Positions 55,914 to 64,000 are shown, counted from the first letter of the stretch. The stretch: 64,000 bases of DNA from Microbacterium hominis NBRC 15708 (GCF_001592125.1 NZ_BCWI01000023.1:1-64000); one strand, 5' to 3'. Notes: generated from the letters alone by a model not told the origin. Numbers and translations: made by a program.

Positions 55914-56588
55914 GTGGGTAGAGGTTCCCAGGGTGAGGCTGGCGCATGGTCAATGGATCTCGTGCGCGCAGTGTCGACGCTTCGAGATGCCGCCGGGATG
56001 ACGAACCAGGAACTGATCGACCGGGCGGGGATGTCGGCCACATACTTCTACGGGCGACTGCGGGGTGCCGCACCCTTTGATGCGAACGACATCGAGAAGC
56101 TCGCGCAGGCACTGGGGACTCACCCACACGAGATCTCGCGTGTGGCAGCATCTATCGGCGACGCTCGCGAGATCGAGCCGATCGTCGACACGGACGCCAA
56201 GGAACTGGGTCGCCGGCTAACCGCGGTATCTCGCGCGCCTCGCCTGGACGGATCCGCATTCGATATCGACGGTCTTGTCAGTGAGCTCGCCGAACGTGGA
56301 GTCGCGCTGGATCGCGAAGAGTGGTCTAGCCTGCTCGCGGGTGACTCCAGCACACCTATTCGTGTGAGGGTGCTTGAAGGCGTCGGGGCGTATGCCGGGG
56401 TTCCTACGGCGTACCTGCTCGACCTGGCTGACGCTGCCGCAGTAGAAGCAGCGGAAGCGAACTTCGAGTTCCGCGAGGCGCTGAAGGCGTCGGGCGCGGA
56501 CTCGGTGTCAGCGCGCGCGGTCGGCGAGATCTCGCCCGCCGCATTGCGGGCCATTGCGCAGACCCTCAGGTCGATCTCTGCGCGTTAG
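55914..56588 (+). CDS. HTH repressor of the element (ImmR-like)
   Basis: A 224-residue protein with an N-terminal HTH: LRDAAGMTNQELIDRAGMSA..YFYGRLRG, then IEKLAQALGTHPHEISRVAA. A second helical part (LSELAERGVALDREEWSSLL) may be the dimer domain. It is followed by an ImmA-type protease gene, the arrangement used by ICEBs1 to keep transfer off until damage or mating signals. GTG 55914. Confidence 0.8.
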   Translation: MGRGSQGEAGAWSMDLVRAVSTLRDAAGMTNQELIDRAGMSATYFYGRLRGAAPFDANDIEKLAQALGTHPHEISRVAASIGDAREIEPIVDTDAKELGRRLTAVSRAPRLDGSAFDIDGLVSELAERGVALDREEWSSLLAGDSSTPIRVRVLEGVGAYAGVPTAYLLDLADAAAVEAAEANFEFREALKASGADSVSARAVGEISPAALRAIAQTLRSISAR

Positions 56589-56679
56589 CGCATTCACCTG
56601 ACCTCTACTGCGCATCGGCGTACAGTGGAGAGCATTCGAGCGATCGCTGTGCCGAGGTCGTGATCGGAGGTCGGGCGTC

Positions 56680-57195
56680 ATGAGCTATCGCGCATCTCGA
56701 CATCATGAAGAGTTGCGCGCCCGCGCCGAGGCGCAGCTCGAGCGCCTCCATCTCCCAGCCGACGTAGAACTGCAAGACATCGTGAGGCAGGTCGCGGCAG
56801 CGACCGGTCGACGAATTGACATCGAGCCGGTCGGCGATCGGGACTGGGAGAACATCACCGGGCTGGTGCTACTGACAGCCGATTCGGCCAAGATCCTCGT
56901 GCGGAAGTCCGACCCTCGCTGGTACCAGTTCCACACGGTGCTGCACGAGCTGTCGCATGTTCTGTTCGAGCACGCCGGGTGCGCGACTCTGCCCGTCAAG
57001 CATCCGGGATCTCGTCATGTGCGCGCAGGTCAGACCGTGCTCGCGCGCGGCATCGTCACTCCGGACTTCGAGGTCGACCTGGACTTCGCCGACACTGAAC
57101 TCGTGATCGAAGCCGAGGCGGAGAAGCTGTCGCAACTCCTGTCGCGGCTGCTGCTTCGACCTCGCCACGGCCATGACGAGGCGGTGTTCGGCTGA
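56680..57195 (+). CDS. ImmA/IrrE-type zinc protease (anti-repressor)
   Basis: A 171-residue metallopeptidase with HELSH in VLHELSHVLFEH and an acidic helix later (DTELVIEAEAEKLSQLLSRL) that supplies the third ligand. In ICEBs1 the ImmA protease cuts the ImmR repressor. Its stop overlaps the next start (TGATG), so the two downstream genes are in one operon with it. Confidence 0.85.
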   Translation: MSYRASRHHEELRARAEAQLERLHLPADVELQDIVRQVAAATGRRIDIEPVGDRDWENITGLVLLTADSAKILVRKSDPRWYQFHTVLHELSHVLFEHAGCATLPVKHPGSRHVRAGQTVLARGIVTPDFEVDLDFADTELVIEAEAEKLSQLLSRLLLRPRHGHDEAVFG

Positions 57196-58151
57196 TGGTG
57201 CTCAGTATCGAAGCAGTTGCATTCCTCGCACTGCTGCTTCTCACCCTCATCCGGTTGCCGTCCGCGATCCGCGAGCCATCGAGTCGACTGACCTGGATCG
57301 CCACGATCACCGGGCTCGCAGCAGTCTTCATGGTCGGAGTCGTCGTTCCGTTGCCGATCATCGACGGCTGGCTCGGCGGAACGAACGTCGCAAACCTCGT
57401 CCAGAACATCCTCGCGACGACCGCATTCTGGTTCGTCATGCAGGCGGCGCTCACGCTCGATGGCAGCAGGTTCAATCCGCGCAGTCTTTGGGAGCTGCCC
57501 GCGATGTTCCTCTCCTTCACCATTCCATTTCTGTTGATCGCCGATCGTGGATCGACGACGGACGACTTCATAAAGGAGACCGCGGATCAGCTCGGCCTAT
57601 GGGCATACGCATCGCTCTACATGGGATGCGTCGTCTTGATCATGACCCGGATGCTTCGCGGCATCCACGGGCGCACGCCTCGGCCGTACATCCTCATCCG
57701 CATCGGCGCCTGGGGAATCCTTGGGGCGAGCCTCATCGAGATCGTCTACCTCACCCTGCGCGTCGCCGGCCTGGGGCGCACGCAGCCCGTCGAAACAGTC
57801 GGGGCTCTGTTCACGATTCCGTTCTACGGGGGTGTCGTCCTGGTGTGCGCCGGGATCATCGTGTTCGCCGTCGCCCGAGCCGGCAGAAGATCGATGAACG
57901 CGACCCTTGGACGGCTCCTCGCGAAGGCGAGCCTCGATCGCGGGATGATTGTGAAGCCCATTCCCGACGAGGACCCCGTGCACGAGACATACCCGCTGGC
58001 GGTTCGCCTGACGGACATTGCCAACAGTCAAGAGTTGACGAAGCGCGAACGAGTCCTTCTTCGCGCTGCAACTGAAATGCTCGATCGACAGATGCGGGCG
58101 CCAGCAGTAGTCCGGATGTCAAGCGTTGCGGGGACGGTGAGGGCACCTTGA
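57195..58151 (+). CDS. multi-pass membrane protein of unknown function
   Basis: A 318-residue protein with about seven hydrophobic helices in the first 235 residues (AVAFLALLLLTLIRLPSAIR, WELPAMFLSFTIPFLLIADR) and a cytoplasmic C-terminal region. The layout resembles the MAB_1171c-like family found next to ImmA-type genes in actinobacteria. ATG overlaps the ImmA stop. A sensor for activating the protease is possible, but not shown. Confidence 0.7.
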   Translation: MVLSIEAVAFLALLLLTLIRLPSAIREPSSRLTWIATITGLAAVFMVGVVVPLPIIDGWLGGTNVANLVQNILATTAFWFVMQAALTLDGSRFNPRSLWELPAMFLSFTIPFLLIADRGSTTDDFIKETADQLGLWAYASLYMGCVVLIMTRMLRGIHGRTPRPYILIRIGAWGILGASLIEIVYLTLRVAGLGRTQPVETVGALFTIPFYGGVVLVCAGIIVFAVARAGRRSMNATLGRLLAKASLDRGMIVKPIPDEDPVHETYPLAVRLTDIANSQELTKRERVLLRAATEMLDRQMRAPAVVRMSSVAGTVRAP

Positions 58152-59248
58152 AGACAATCGGCACTTTGGCCGCGGTCTTCGTCGTGCTGCTAGCGGCTGC
58201 CACAGGAGTGATCTGGCTGCTGGCACGTCGCATTGTCGGCGTCGAGCCGCGACGCAAGACTGTGACCGCTCGTCGCGTCGGCGACGATCTCGAGTTGCCG
58301 CAGAGCGACCTCACGGCTGTTGACGGGAGCTACGGCCTCTGGTTCGGAGAACGTTTTGAGCACCACGCGTTGATTGGGCCCGTGGTGTCGTCGGACGAAC
58401 ACCGCGTCATCCGTCGTGTGCTCAAGACGACTGCACCGATCAGCACGGAGCCCTTCGAAGCGCAGTGGACCGGACACACCATGAGCGGTCCTGCGGAAAT
58501 CGACCCCGACTGGGAGGACGTGGCGGTACCTCTTCGCGACGGCGCATCAGCCCCGGCGTGGCTCTTCCGACGCACTGCCCTCGATGGGCCTTGGGTGATC
58601 CGCGTTCAGGGGATTCGAACGTCGAGACTCGTGACACTGCGCTCGGTCGAGGTGGCGCAGACCGTCGGCCTGACGTCGCTGGTGATCACCTACCGAGGCG
58701 CTGGAGATGGGCCGAAGGCATCCGCGTCGACACTCGGGCAGCGCGAGTGGACGGACCTGGCCGACGCCATCGCGTACGCCCGAGCTCACGGAGCTACCGC
58801 CGTGTACGTAATTGCGTGGTCGATGGGCGCGGGGCTCGCGCTGGAACTTCTTCGCCACGACCCCATGGCGTTCGATCGACTTGCTCTGATCGCTCCTGCG
58901 ACCAACTGGCGAGAGATCATCCGGCAGGGTGTGAAACGCGCTGGACTCCCGGGTTTCGTTGCTTCCGTCGTGACTTGGGCGCTCGGCTCACGCGTCGCGA
59001 GTCGACTGGCCCGGATGCCAGTTCCGCTCGACTTCGACCGGCTTGACTGGAGTCGGAACGTCACGACTGACATCCCGACGGTCGTTATCCATTCGAAACG
59101 GGACGAAGAGATTCCGTTCGAACTCACCCGCGCGTTCTCCACTCGCTCGAACGTGACGCTTGTCCAGACGGCAGATGCTCCACACGGGTGGGAGGCCAAC
59201 GTCGATCCTGAGGGATTCCGATCTGCACTCCGGTCCGGGCTCCGGTGA
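58148..59248 (+). CDS. membrane-anchored alpha/beta hydrolase
   Basis: A 366-residue protein with an N-terminal membrane helix (TIGTLAAVFVVLLAAATGVI) and an alpha/beta hydrolase domain: nucleophile Ser in VIAWSMGAGLALEL, Asp in IHSKRDEEIPF and His in ADAPHGWEAN. It starts at TTG 58148, overlapping the previous stop. A serine hydrolase in an ImmA operon is unusual; substrate unknown. Confidence 0.75.
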   Translation: MKTIGTLAAVFVVLLAAATGVIWLLARRIVGVEPRRKTVTARRVGDDLELPQSDLTAVDGSYGLWFGERFEHHALIGPVVSSDEHRVIRRVLKTTAPISTEPFEAQWTGHTMSGPAEIDPDWEDVAVPLRDGASAPAWLFRRTALDGPWVIRVQGIRTSRLVTLRSVEVAQTVGLTSLVITYRGAGDGPKASASTLGQREWTDLADAIAYARAHGATAVYVIAWSMGAGLALELLRHDPMAFDRLALIAPATNWREIIRQGVKRAGLPGFVASVVTWALGSRVASRLARMPVPLDFDRLDWSRNVTTDIPTVVIHSKRDEEIPFELTRAFSTRSNVTLVQTADAPHGWEANVDPEGFRSALRSGLR

Positions 59249-59379
59249 CGATAGATCGCGGCCGAGTTCGACTCGATGCTGCCGAGGCACAGTCACTGCG
59301 GTGATCCGCACTCGGCGGTGATCGATGACCAAGGCATCCGGGGGTGTCGGCGGATACTTCCGCCAACGGAGCGGCGATG

Positions 59380-59778
59380 TCAGTTGCGTGCCTCCTGCGA
59401 GAGTCGGCGAACGCTGGCTTGGACACGGTCGCGGAGGTCTCGGACTCCGTCGATGCCCCAGTTGGCGGGGTCGGGAAACTCCCACTCGATCAGTTCGCCT
59501 GGCACCGGGCCAGGCAGGGCGAGTCCGGGCTTCATGGTGACGACGATGTCCGCGGCCGCGAGATCCTCGACGGTGACGGCGCGAGGATGAGCGGTGGTGG
59601 TGTCGATGCCGAGCTCGGCGAGGGCCTCAGCGACCACCGGGTTGATCTGCTGAGCCGGGGTGATCCCGGCGCTGGTTGCGGTGAACCGTTCGGGCGCGGC
59701 GTGGGCGAGAAGGTGCGCGCCGAGCTGGGAGCGGCCGGCGTTGTGCTGGCAGAGGAACAGCACCGTGGGGGCGGTCAT
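59380..59778 (-). CDS. arsC: arsenate reductase, single-cysteine (mycothiol-type) ArsC
   Basis: A 132-residue low-molecular-weight phosphatase fold protein. The P-loop is Cys10-Gln-His-Asn-Ala-Gly-Arg-Ser. The second and third cysteines of thioredoxin-coupled ArsC (MGCGDACP in its neighbours) are absent (VVTMKPGLALPGPVPGE). Corynebacterial ArsC1/2 are mycothiol-dependent and have one redox cysteine, which fits. Last gene of the operon. Confidence 0.85.
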   Translation of the reverse strand: MTAPTVLFLCQHNAGRSQLGAHLLAHAAPERFTATSAGITPAQQINPVVAEALAELGIDTTTAHPRAVTVEDLAAADIVVTMKPGLALPGPVPGELIEWEFPDPANWGIDGVRDLRDRVQASVRRLSQEARN

Positions 59779-61169
59779 GACGGGACTCCCGCGGGGGTGA
59801 GCGCGTGCGCGCGCGACCAGGCCTGGGTCGCGGCCTGGATGGCGTCCCACGGGGAGCCGAGCGGGGGCGTGTAGGAGAGGTCGAGGTCGGAGACCTGCTC
59901 GACGGTCAGCCCGGCGTGCAGGGCGGTGGCGTAGGTGTCGACGCGCTTGGCGGTCTCGGTGCCGAGCCGCCCGACCAGCTGGGCACCGAGGAGTCGCCCG
60001 GTGGTGGTGTCGCCGGTGATACGGATGCTGATCGGCTGCGCGCCGGGATAGTAGCGCTTGTGGTCGTCTGCGACCGACCCGACCGTCGACGGGGAGAACC
60101 CGGCGGCTGCGGCGTCCTGGTCGCGGAGTCCGGTGCGGGCCGCGACGAGCTCGAAGACCTTCACGACCTGGGTGCCGACCGACCCTGCGAACCGGGCGTC
60201 ACCGCCCAGGGCGTTCTCCCCGGCGATGCGGCCCTGCTTGTGGGCGGTGGTGCCCAGCGGCAGGTAGGTGGCGCCGAGGAGTCGGTGGTGGGTGATGACG
60301 CCGTCGCCGGCGGCGAAGACGTGTGGGAGGCCGGTGCGCATCTGCTCGTCGACGACGACCGCGCGTCCGGCGCCGAGGGTGGCCCCGGCGGACTCGAGGA
60401 GGGTGGTGTTGGGGCGGACGCCGACGACGGCGAGGACGAGGTCGGCGGTGTGGGTGACCGGCTCGCCGTCTCGGGTGGCGTGGACGGTGAGCCCGTCCGT
60501 GGTCTTCTCGACGGCGTGGACGGTGGTGTCGGTGTAGACGAGCACGTCGTGGTCCTCGAGCTCGGCGCGGACCAGGCCGGCAAGTTCGGGGTCGAGGGTG
60601 GAGAGCACTTCGGGGCCGCGCTGCAGCTGGGTGACCTGGATGCCGCGCGCGGCGAACGCTTCGGCCATCTCGAGGCCGACGTAGCCGGCTCCGATGATGA
60701 TCGCGGTCTGCGGGTCGCGGCCGGTCAGGTGCTCGTCGAGCGCGAAGGTGTCGCCCATCGAGTGGATGACGTGGACGCCGTCGTCCGGGCCGAGCCGGTC
60801 AAGGCCCGCGATCCCGGCGTGGGAGGGCAGGGCGCCGGTGCCGACGATGAGCTCGTCGTAGCCGATCACGTCCTCGGTGCCGAGCCGGTCGCGGACGGTC
60901 AGTCGCCGGCCGGCGACGTCGATGCCGGTGGCGAGGGTGTCCAGCCGCAGCGACATGCCGGTCGCTTCCAGGTCGGCGTGGGTGCGGTGCGCGAGGGACT
61001 GCCACGGGGCGACTTCCCCGGTGAAGTAGTACGGGATGCCGCAGATGGAGTAGTTCGGGTAGGCGTCCGCGACGATCACGGTGACGTCGGCGGTGGGGTC
61101 GAGCTCGCGGGCGCGCAGCGCGGCGGAGATCCCCGCGTCGCTGCCGCCGATCACGGCGATATGGGTCAT
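59775..61169 (-). CDS. FAD-dependent pyridine nucleotide-disulfide oxidoreductase
   Basis: A 464-residue enzyme with FAD motif AVIGGSDAGISAALRA, a cysteine in YSICGIPYYFTGEV (the CoA-disulfide reductase-type single Cys), NAD motif IIIGAGYVGLEMAEAFAARG and FAD motif VFAAGDGV. Such enzymes recur in actinobacterial arsenic operons and may recycle a thiol for ArsC. Overlaps arsC by 4 bp and adjoins the aquaporin gene. Confidence 0.85.
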   Translation of the reverse strand: MTHIAVIGGSDAGISAALRARELDPTADVTVIVADAYPNYSICGIPYYFTGEVAPWQSLAHRTHADLEATGMSLRLDTLATGIDVAGRRLTVRDRLGTEDVIGYDELIVGTGALPSHAGIAGLDRLGPDDGVHVIHSMGDTFALDEHLTGRDPQTAIIIGAGYVGLEMAEAFAARGIQVTQLQRGPEVLSTLDPELAGLVRAELEDHDVLVYTDTTVHAVEKTTDGLTVHATRDGEPVTHTADLVLAVVGVRPNTTLLESAGATLGAGRAVVVDEQMRTGLPHVFAAGDGVITHHRLLGATYLPLGTTAHKQGRIAGENALGGDARFAGSVGTQVVKVFELVAARTGLRDQDAAAAGFSPSTVGSVADDHKRYYPGAQPISIRITGDTTTGRLLGAQLVGRLGTETAKRVDTYATALHAGLTVEQVSDLDLSYTPPLGSPWDAIQAATQAWSRAHALTPAGVPS

Positions 61170-61942
61170 CAGGAGGTCTCTTTCGTCTCGGTCAGAACGG
61201 GCTCGGCGACCAGGTCGCCGGTCTCTGCGGCGTGGGGGAAGAGCAGGACGGCGAGGGCGATGCCGGCGGCGGCGCCGACAAGCTGGGCGCCCAGGAACGG
61301 CAGCACGGAGCCGGGGGCGATGCCGGCGAACGTGTCGGTGAAGACCCGGCCGATCGTGACGGCGGGGTTGGCGAACGACGTCGAGCTCGTGAACCAGTAC
61401 GCGGCGCCGATGTAGGCGCCGACCGCGGCCGCGACGACCGGGACGGAGCGGCCGGTGCGAGCCAGGCCGATGATCAGCAGCACCAGGCCTGCGGTCGCGA
61501 CGACCTCGGCCAGCACCGTCGCAGGAGTGGCCCGGTCGGTCGTGGAGATCGCGGTCGGGACGGCGAACATGGCGTTGGCGAGGACCGCGCCGCCGATGCC
61601 GCCGAGGATCTGCGCGAGGATGTAGAGGGCGAGCAGTGGAAGCGAGAGCCCCGAGCGGGTGCGGCGCCCGAGGAGGGCGTCGGCGAGGGACACCGCGGGG
61701 TTGAAGTGCGCACCGGAGACGGGGCCGAGCAGCAGGATCAGCACGCCGAGGCCGAAGGCGGTGGCGATGGAGTTCTCGAGCAGCTGCAGGCCGGCATCCG
61801 CCGAGAGCCGTTGCGCGGCGATCCCGGAGCCGACCACGACCGTCACCAGCAGCCCCGTGCCCAGCAATTCCGCCCCGGCCCGGCGGGCGAGCGCGCCGAT
61901 CGTCGCCCGCGTTTCGGTGCGGGCGGGTGCGGGTGCGCTCAC
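61169..61942 (-). CDS. aqpS: MIP/aquaglyceroporin, arsenite channel
   Basis: A 257-residue six-helix channel with two NPA boxes, Asn81-Pro-Ala in SGAHFNPAVS and Asn192-Pro-Ala in SFANPAVT. In operons with ArsC and no ArsB or Acr3, such channels (AqpS of Sinorhizobium) let arsenite flow out after intracellular reduction. No arsenite pump gene is visible here. Confidence 0.85.
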   Translation of the reverse strand: MSAPAPARTETRATIGALARRAGAELLGTGLLVTVVVGSGIAAQRLSADAGLQLLENSIATAFGLGVLILLLGPVSGAHFNPAVSLADALLGRRTRSGLSLPLLALYILAQILGGIGGAVLANAMFAVPTAISTTDRATPATVLAEVVATAGLVLLIIGLARTGRSVPVVAAAVGAYIGAAYWFTSSTSFANPAVTIGRVFTDTFAGIAPGSVLPFLGAQLVGAAAGIALAVLLFPHAAETGDLVAEPVLTETKETS

Positions 61943-62601
61943 GTCCCGGCTGCTGTCAGATCGGGGGTGAGCTCTGTGAGCAGCTGTTCGACGTGCTCGC
62001 GGATCTCGTCGCGCACCGCGCGGACGCCGTCGAGATCCAGGTCGGCCGGGTCGCCCAGCTGCCAGTCCAGATACCGCTTGCCGGGGTACAGCGGGCAGGC
62101 GTCGCCGCAGCCCATCGTGACCACGGCATCCGCGGCGCGCACGACGTCGTCGGTGAGCGGCTTGGGGAACTCGTCGCCGACCGTGATGCCCTCCTCCTCG
62201 AGGACCGTCAGCACGGAAGGCAGCAGCCCTGCGGCGGGCTGGGAGCCGGCGGAGCGGACGTGGACGCGGTCGCCGCCCAGGTGCCGGGTGATCGCGGCGG
62301 CCATCTGGGAGCGGCCGGAGTTCTGCACGCAGACGTAGAGGATCTCCGGCACCCGCTTGGCGATCAGGCCGCGGGACTGCGCCAGAGCGGTGAGCCGGTC
62401 GCGGGCGAACTTCTCCGCCAGGCTCGCCAGGTGCGTCGAGACGCTCGCGGTGCGCGCCAGGGCCGCGTAGGACTCGAACACCACCCGCTCGACGGTCTCC
62501 TCGCTGACCATGCCGGCGAAGTTGTGGGCGAGGCGCTCGGAGGCACGGTGCAGCACGGAGTCGGGGAACAGCAGCGCCTCCTGGCCGCGGTGCTCGTTCA
62601 T
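61939..62601 (-). CDS. arsC: arsenate reductase with N-terminal helical domain
   Basis: A 220-residue protein. Residues 1-85 are helical (LFPDSVLHRASERLAHNFAG, a region also present in the ArsR-ArsC fusion). Residues 88-220 are an ArsC domain with CVQNSGRSQMAA and MGCGDACPLYPGKRYLDW. The three-helix domain in front of ArsC is known from mycobacterial and related enzymes. Overlaps the aquaporin gene by 4 bp. Confidence 0.85.
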   Translation of the reverse strand: MNEHRGQEALLFPDSVLHRASERLAHNFAGMVSEETVERVVFESYAALARTASVSTHLASLAEKFARDRLTALAQSRGLIAKRVPEILYVCVQNSGRSQMAAAITRHLGGDRVHVRSAGSQPAAGLLPSVLTVLEEEGITVGDEFPKPLTDDVVRAADAVVTMGCGDACPLYPGKRYLDWQLGDPADLDLDGVRAVRDEIREHVEQLLTELTPDLTAAGT

Positions 62602-63014
62602 GCCGTCCTCCTGGCAGGCAGGAGCTCGTCGATCAGCGTCTCGACGCGGCCGCGGATGTCGTCGCGGATGGGGCGGACGGCCTCGATGCCCTGACCGGCC
62701 GGGTCGTCGAGCTCCCAGTCCTCGTACCGCTTGCCGGGGAAGATCGGGCAGGCATCGCCGCAGCCCATCGTGATTACGACGTCGGACTCTCTGACGGCGT
62801 CAACGGTGAGGATCTTCGGGGTGTTCCCGGCGATGTCGATGCCCTCCTCGGCCATCGCAGCCACCGCGACGGGGTTGATCTGATCCTTCGGCGCCGACCC
62901 GGCCGAGAGCACCTCGATCCGGTCGCCGGCGAGGGATCGGAGATAGCCGGCAGCCATCTGGGACCGGCCGGCGTTGTGCACGCAGACGAACAGGACGGTG
63001 GGCTTGTCGTTCAT
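62598..63014 (-). CDS. arsC: arsenate reductase (thioredoxin-type ArsC)
   Basis: A 138-residue ArsC of normal length: CVHNAGRSQMAAGYLRSLAG, MGCGDACPIFPGKRYEDW with both redox cysteines, and a C-terminal helix. First gene after the operator at 63042. Overlaps the next gene by 4 bp. Confidence 0.9.
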   Translation of the reverse strand: MNDKPTVLFVCVHNAGRSQMAAGYLRSLAGDRIEVLSAGSAPKDQINPVAVAAMAEEGIDIAGNTPKILTVDAVRESDVVITMGCGDACPIFPGKRYEDWELDDPAGQGIEAVRPIRDDIRGRVETLIDELLPARRTA

Positions 63015-63041
63015 GGGGTCTCGCTTCCTCTTGAGGAAAGA

Positions 63042-63057
63042 ATAGACCGAAATCTAT
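63042..63057. promoter_or_regulatory. ArsR operator-like site 1
   Basis: ATAGA at 63042-63046 and TCTAT at 63053-63057, six bases apart, are inverted complements. The same pattern with the same spacing occurs at 63955. It lies between the fusion gene and arsC and overlaps the end of the fusion gene by 4 bp. ArsR repressors bind such dyads and release them on arsenite. Confidence 0.7.
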
Positions 63058-63956
63058 TGATTGGCGACAGGGATGACGGGGACAAGCTCGGGGAGGAGCT
63101 CGCGCACGCGCCGGTCGATGTCGTCGCGGATGCGGCGCACCGTCGCCGGCGGCTTGCCGACCGGGTCTTCGAGATCCCAATCCAGGTAGCGCCGTCCGGG
63201 GTAGACCGGGCAGGCGTCGCCGCAGCCCATCGTGATGATGTAGTCCGCCGCCTGCACGACGTCGTCGGTGAGAGGCTTGGGGAACTCGCCGCCGAGCGGG
63301 ACGCCGATCTCGTCGAGGGCGGACACGATCGACGAGCGCACGTCATCGGCCGGCGCGGAGCCTGCGGTGCGGACAGTCACGCGATCGCCCGCCAGGTGGC
63401 GGAGGATGCCGGCCGCGAGTTGTGACCGGCCGGCGTTCTGCACGCAGACGAACAGCACCGTGGGCACGACCGTCTCCGTGTTCCCTGCATCGCGGCCGAA
63501 GTCGTCGAGTCGCGCAGCCGCGAACGCCGCGGTGCGGGACGCGAGCAGCGGGGTGTGCTCCCTGGCCGACAGCAGCCGGTAGGAGTCGTGGACGTACTGC
63601 TGCACGGTCTCGCGGCCAAGCGTGCCGCGGTAGCGGGCGGCGAGGTCGTCGACCACCCGCTCGAGGTCGGGATCGCCCCCCGGGGCCGAGCCGCCGAGCA
63701 GGGCGGTGACGCGGTCCTCGTGGTCGGGGTTGATCGAGTACCAGACCCGGCGCCCCTCGGGTTCGCGCACCACGATCCCCTCCGCGTGCAGAGCGCTCAT
63801 GTGATGGCTGACAGTGGGCTGGCGCAGGCCGAGCTCGTCGGCGAGCCGCCCCACCAGCGCCCGCCCGTCCTCGGCGTCGCGGATCAGCTGCACGATCCGT
63901 GCGCGCGTGGGGTCGGCAAGCACCGTCAGCGCGGGACCCTCCACCATCTGATCCAT
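63054..63956 (-). CDS. ArsR repressor-ArsC reductase fusion
   Basis: A 300-residue fusion. Residues 5-85 are an ArsR winged helix (LTVLADPTRARIVQLI, LRQPTVSHHMSALHAEGIVV). Residues 95-160 are the helical linker shared with the ArsC at 61939. Residues 165-300 are an ArsC domain with Cys171 in CVQNAGRSQLAAG and MGCGDACPVYPG. No clear arsenite-binding cysteine pair is seen in the HTH domain, so sensing may involve the fused reductase. Confidence 0.88.
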   Translation of the reverse strand: MDQMVEGPALTVLADPTRARIVQLIRDAEDGRALVGRLADELGLRQPTVSHHMSALHAEGIVVREPEGRRVWYSINPDHEDRVTALLGGSAPGGDPDLERVVDDLAARYRGTLGRETVQQYVHDSYRLLSAREHTPLLASRTAAFAAARLDDFGRDAGNTETVVPTVLFVCVQNAGRSQLAAGILRHLAGDRVTVRTAGSAPADDVRSSIVSALDEIGVPLGGEFPKPLTDDVVQAADYIITMGCGDACPVYPGRRYLDWDLEDPVGKPPATVRRIRDDIDRRVRELLPELVPVIPVANQ

Positions 63957-63970
63957 AGATGCGAGTCTAT
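63955..63970. promoter_or_regulatory. ArsR operator-like site 2 (overlaps the fusion start)
   Basis: ATAGA at 63955-63959 and TCTAT at 63966-63970 with a 6-base spacer, the same as site 1. It overlaps the start codon (complement of CAT 63954-63956), so binding would block the gene's own expression: self-repression. Confidence 0.7.
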
Positions 63971-64000
63971 CTCAGAGCAGACATGCCCGCGCGCAGCCCG

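Larger units (their letters stand above)
35660..59248. mobile_element. integrative conjugative element (right end not found)
   Basis: Excisionase-integrase at the left, a block of conjugation genes on the minus strand (41008-50767), partitioning, replication and antirestriction functions (50764-55722), and a divergent control region (55914-57195). No fourth copy of the 43-bp repeat was seen, so the end lies beyond this window or the arsenic operon is cargo within it. No relaxase was recognised. The end given here is only the last gene before the arsenic operon. Confidence 0.6.

Noticed and set aside
59249..59379. Right attachment site of the conjugative element
   Set aside because: No stretch resembling the 43-bp repeat was found in this gap.

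Overview
The window comes from a high-GC actinobacterium, most likely a Microbacteriaceae member close to Microbacterium. The evidence is the conserved actinobacterial order tlyA-nadK-recN-pyrG-Nudix-xerD ... parA-scpA-scpB-rluB-tyrA-cmk-der, the frequent GTG starts with 4-bp stop/start overlaps, and the recurring word GGATGCC/GGCATCC in the core genes. No taxonomic search was possible, so this is inference from gene order and style.

Layout. (1) 1-21974 is core chromosome: rRNA methylation/hemolysin family (tlyA), NAD kinase, DNA repair (recN), CTP synthase, Nudix, XerD, a thiol-redox cluster (VKOR, class V PLP enzyme, DsbA-like protein), ParA with condensin subunits ScpA/ScpB, RluB, prephenate dehydrogenase, cytidylate kinase and Der. 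A 650-bp gap after der holds three tandem 82-bp palindromic repeats. The class III ribonucleotide reductase pair nrdD-nrdG follows, then a Nudix-NYN fusion, an S4 protein and a GNAT protein. (2) 22067-22269 is a tRNA-Pro(GGG) locus with a broken duplicate in front. It is an integration hotspot: the 43 bp from the anticodon loop to the 3' end recur at 28239 and 35617, each followed by a different terminator hairpin. (3) The repeats bound two small islands. Island A (22230-28281) carries an integrase remnant, a sensor-kinase fragment, a CTAG-flanked IS with a passenger SRPBCC gene, and a PD-(D/E)XK protein plus an AlbA_2/Schlafen-type protein. Island B (28282-35659) carries only a 1372-residue nuclease-STAND NTPase protein and a CHAT-protease gene interrupted by one in-frame TGA. 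Neither island has an intact integrase. (4) From 35660 an integrative conjugative element begins: excisionase, tyrosine integrase, SSB, VirD4-like coupling protein, VirB4-like ATPase, SCO6880-like protein, VirB6/TrbL-like protein, two small pilin-like membrane proteins, a lysozyme/M23 hydrolase, ParB, DUF2637, primase-polymerase, ArdC-like antirestriction protein, and a divergent repressor/ImmA control pair. No relaxase is visible and the right end was not found. (5) 59380-63956 is an arsenic operon: an ArsR-ArsC fusion, three more ArsC-type reductases, an aquaglyceroporin and an FAD oxidoreductase, with two copies of the operator-like sequence ATAGA-N6-TCTAT.

How it fits together: the tRNA-Pro site has collected elements one after another. 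The innermost two look like defence cassettes that may depend on a neighbour's integrase (the one at 36085) to move. The strongest candidate for an undescribed system is the island B pair, a Cap4/DUF4297-like nuclease on a STAND NTPase next to a CHAT protease. The second is the island A pair. All functional calls are from motifs read by eye.
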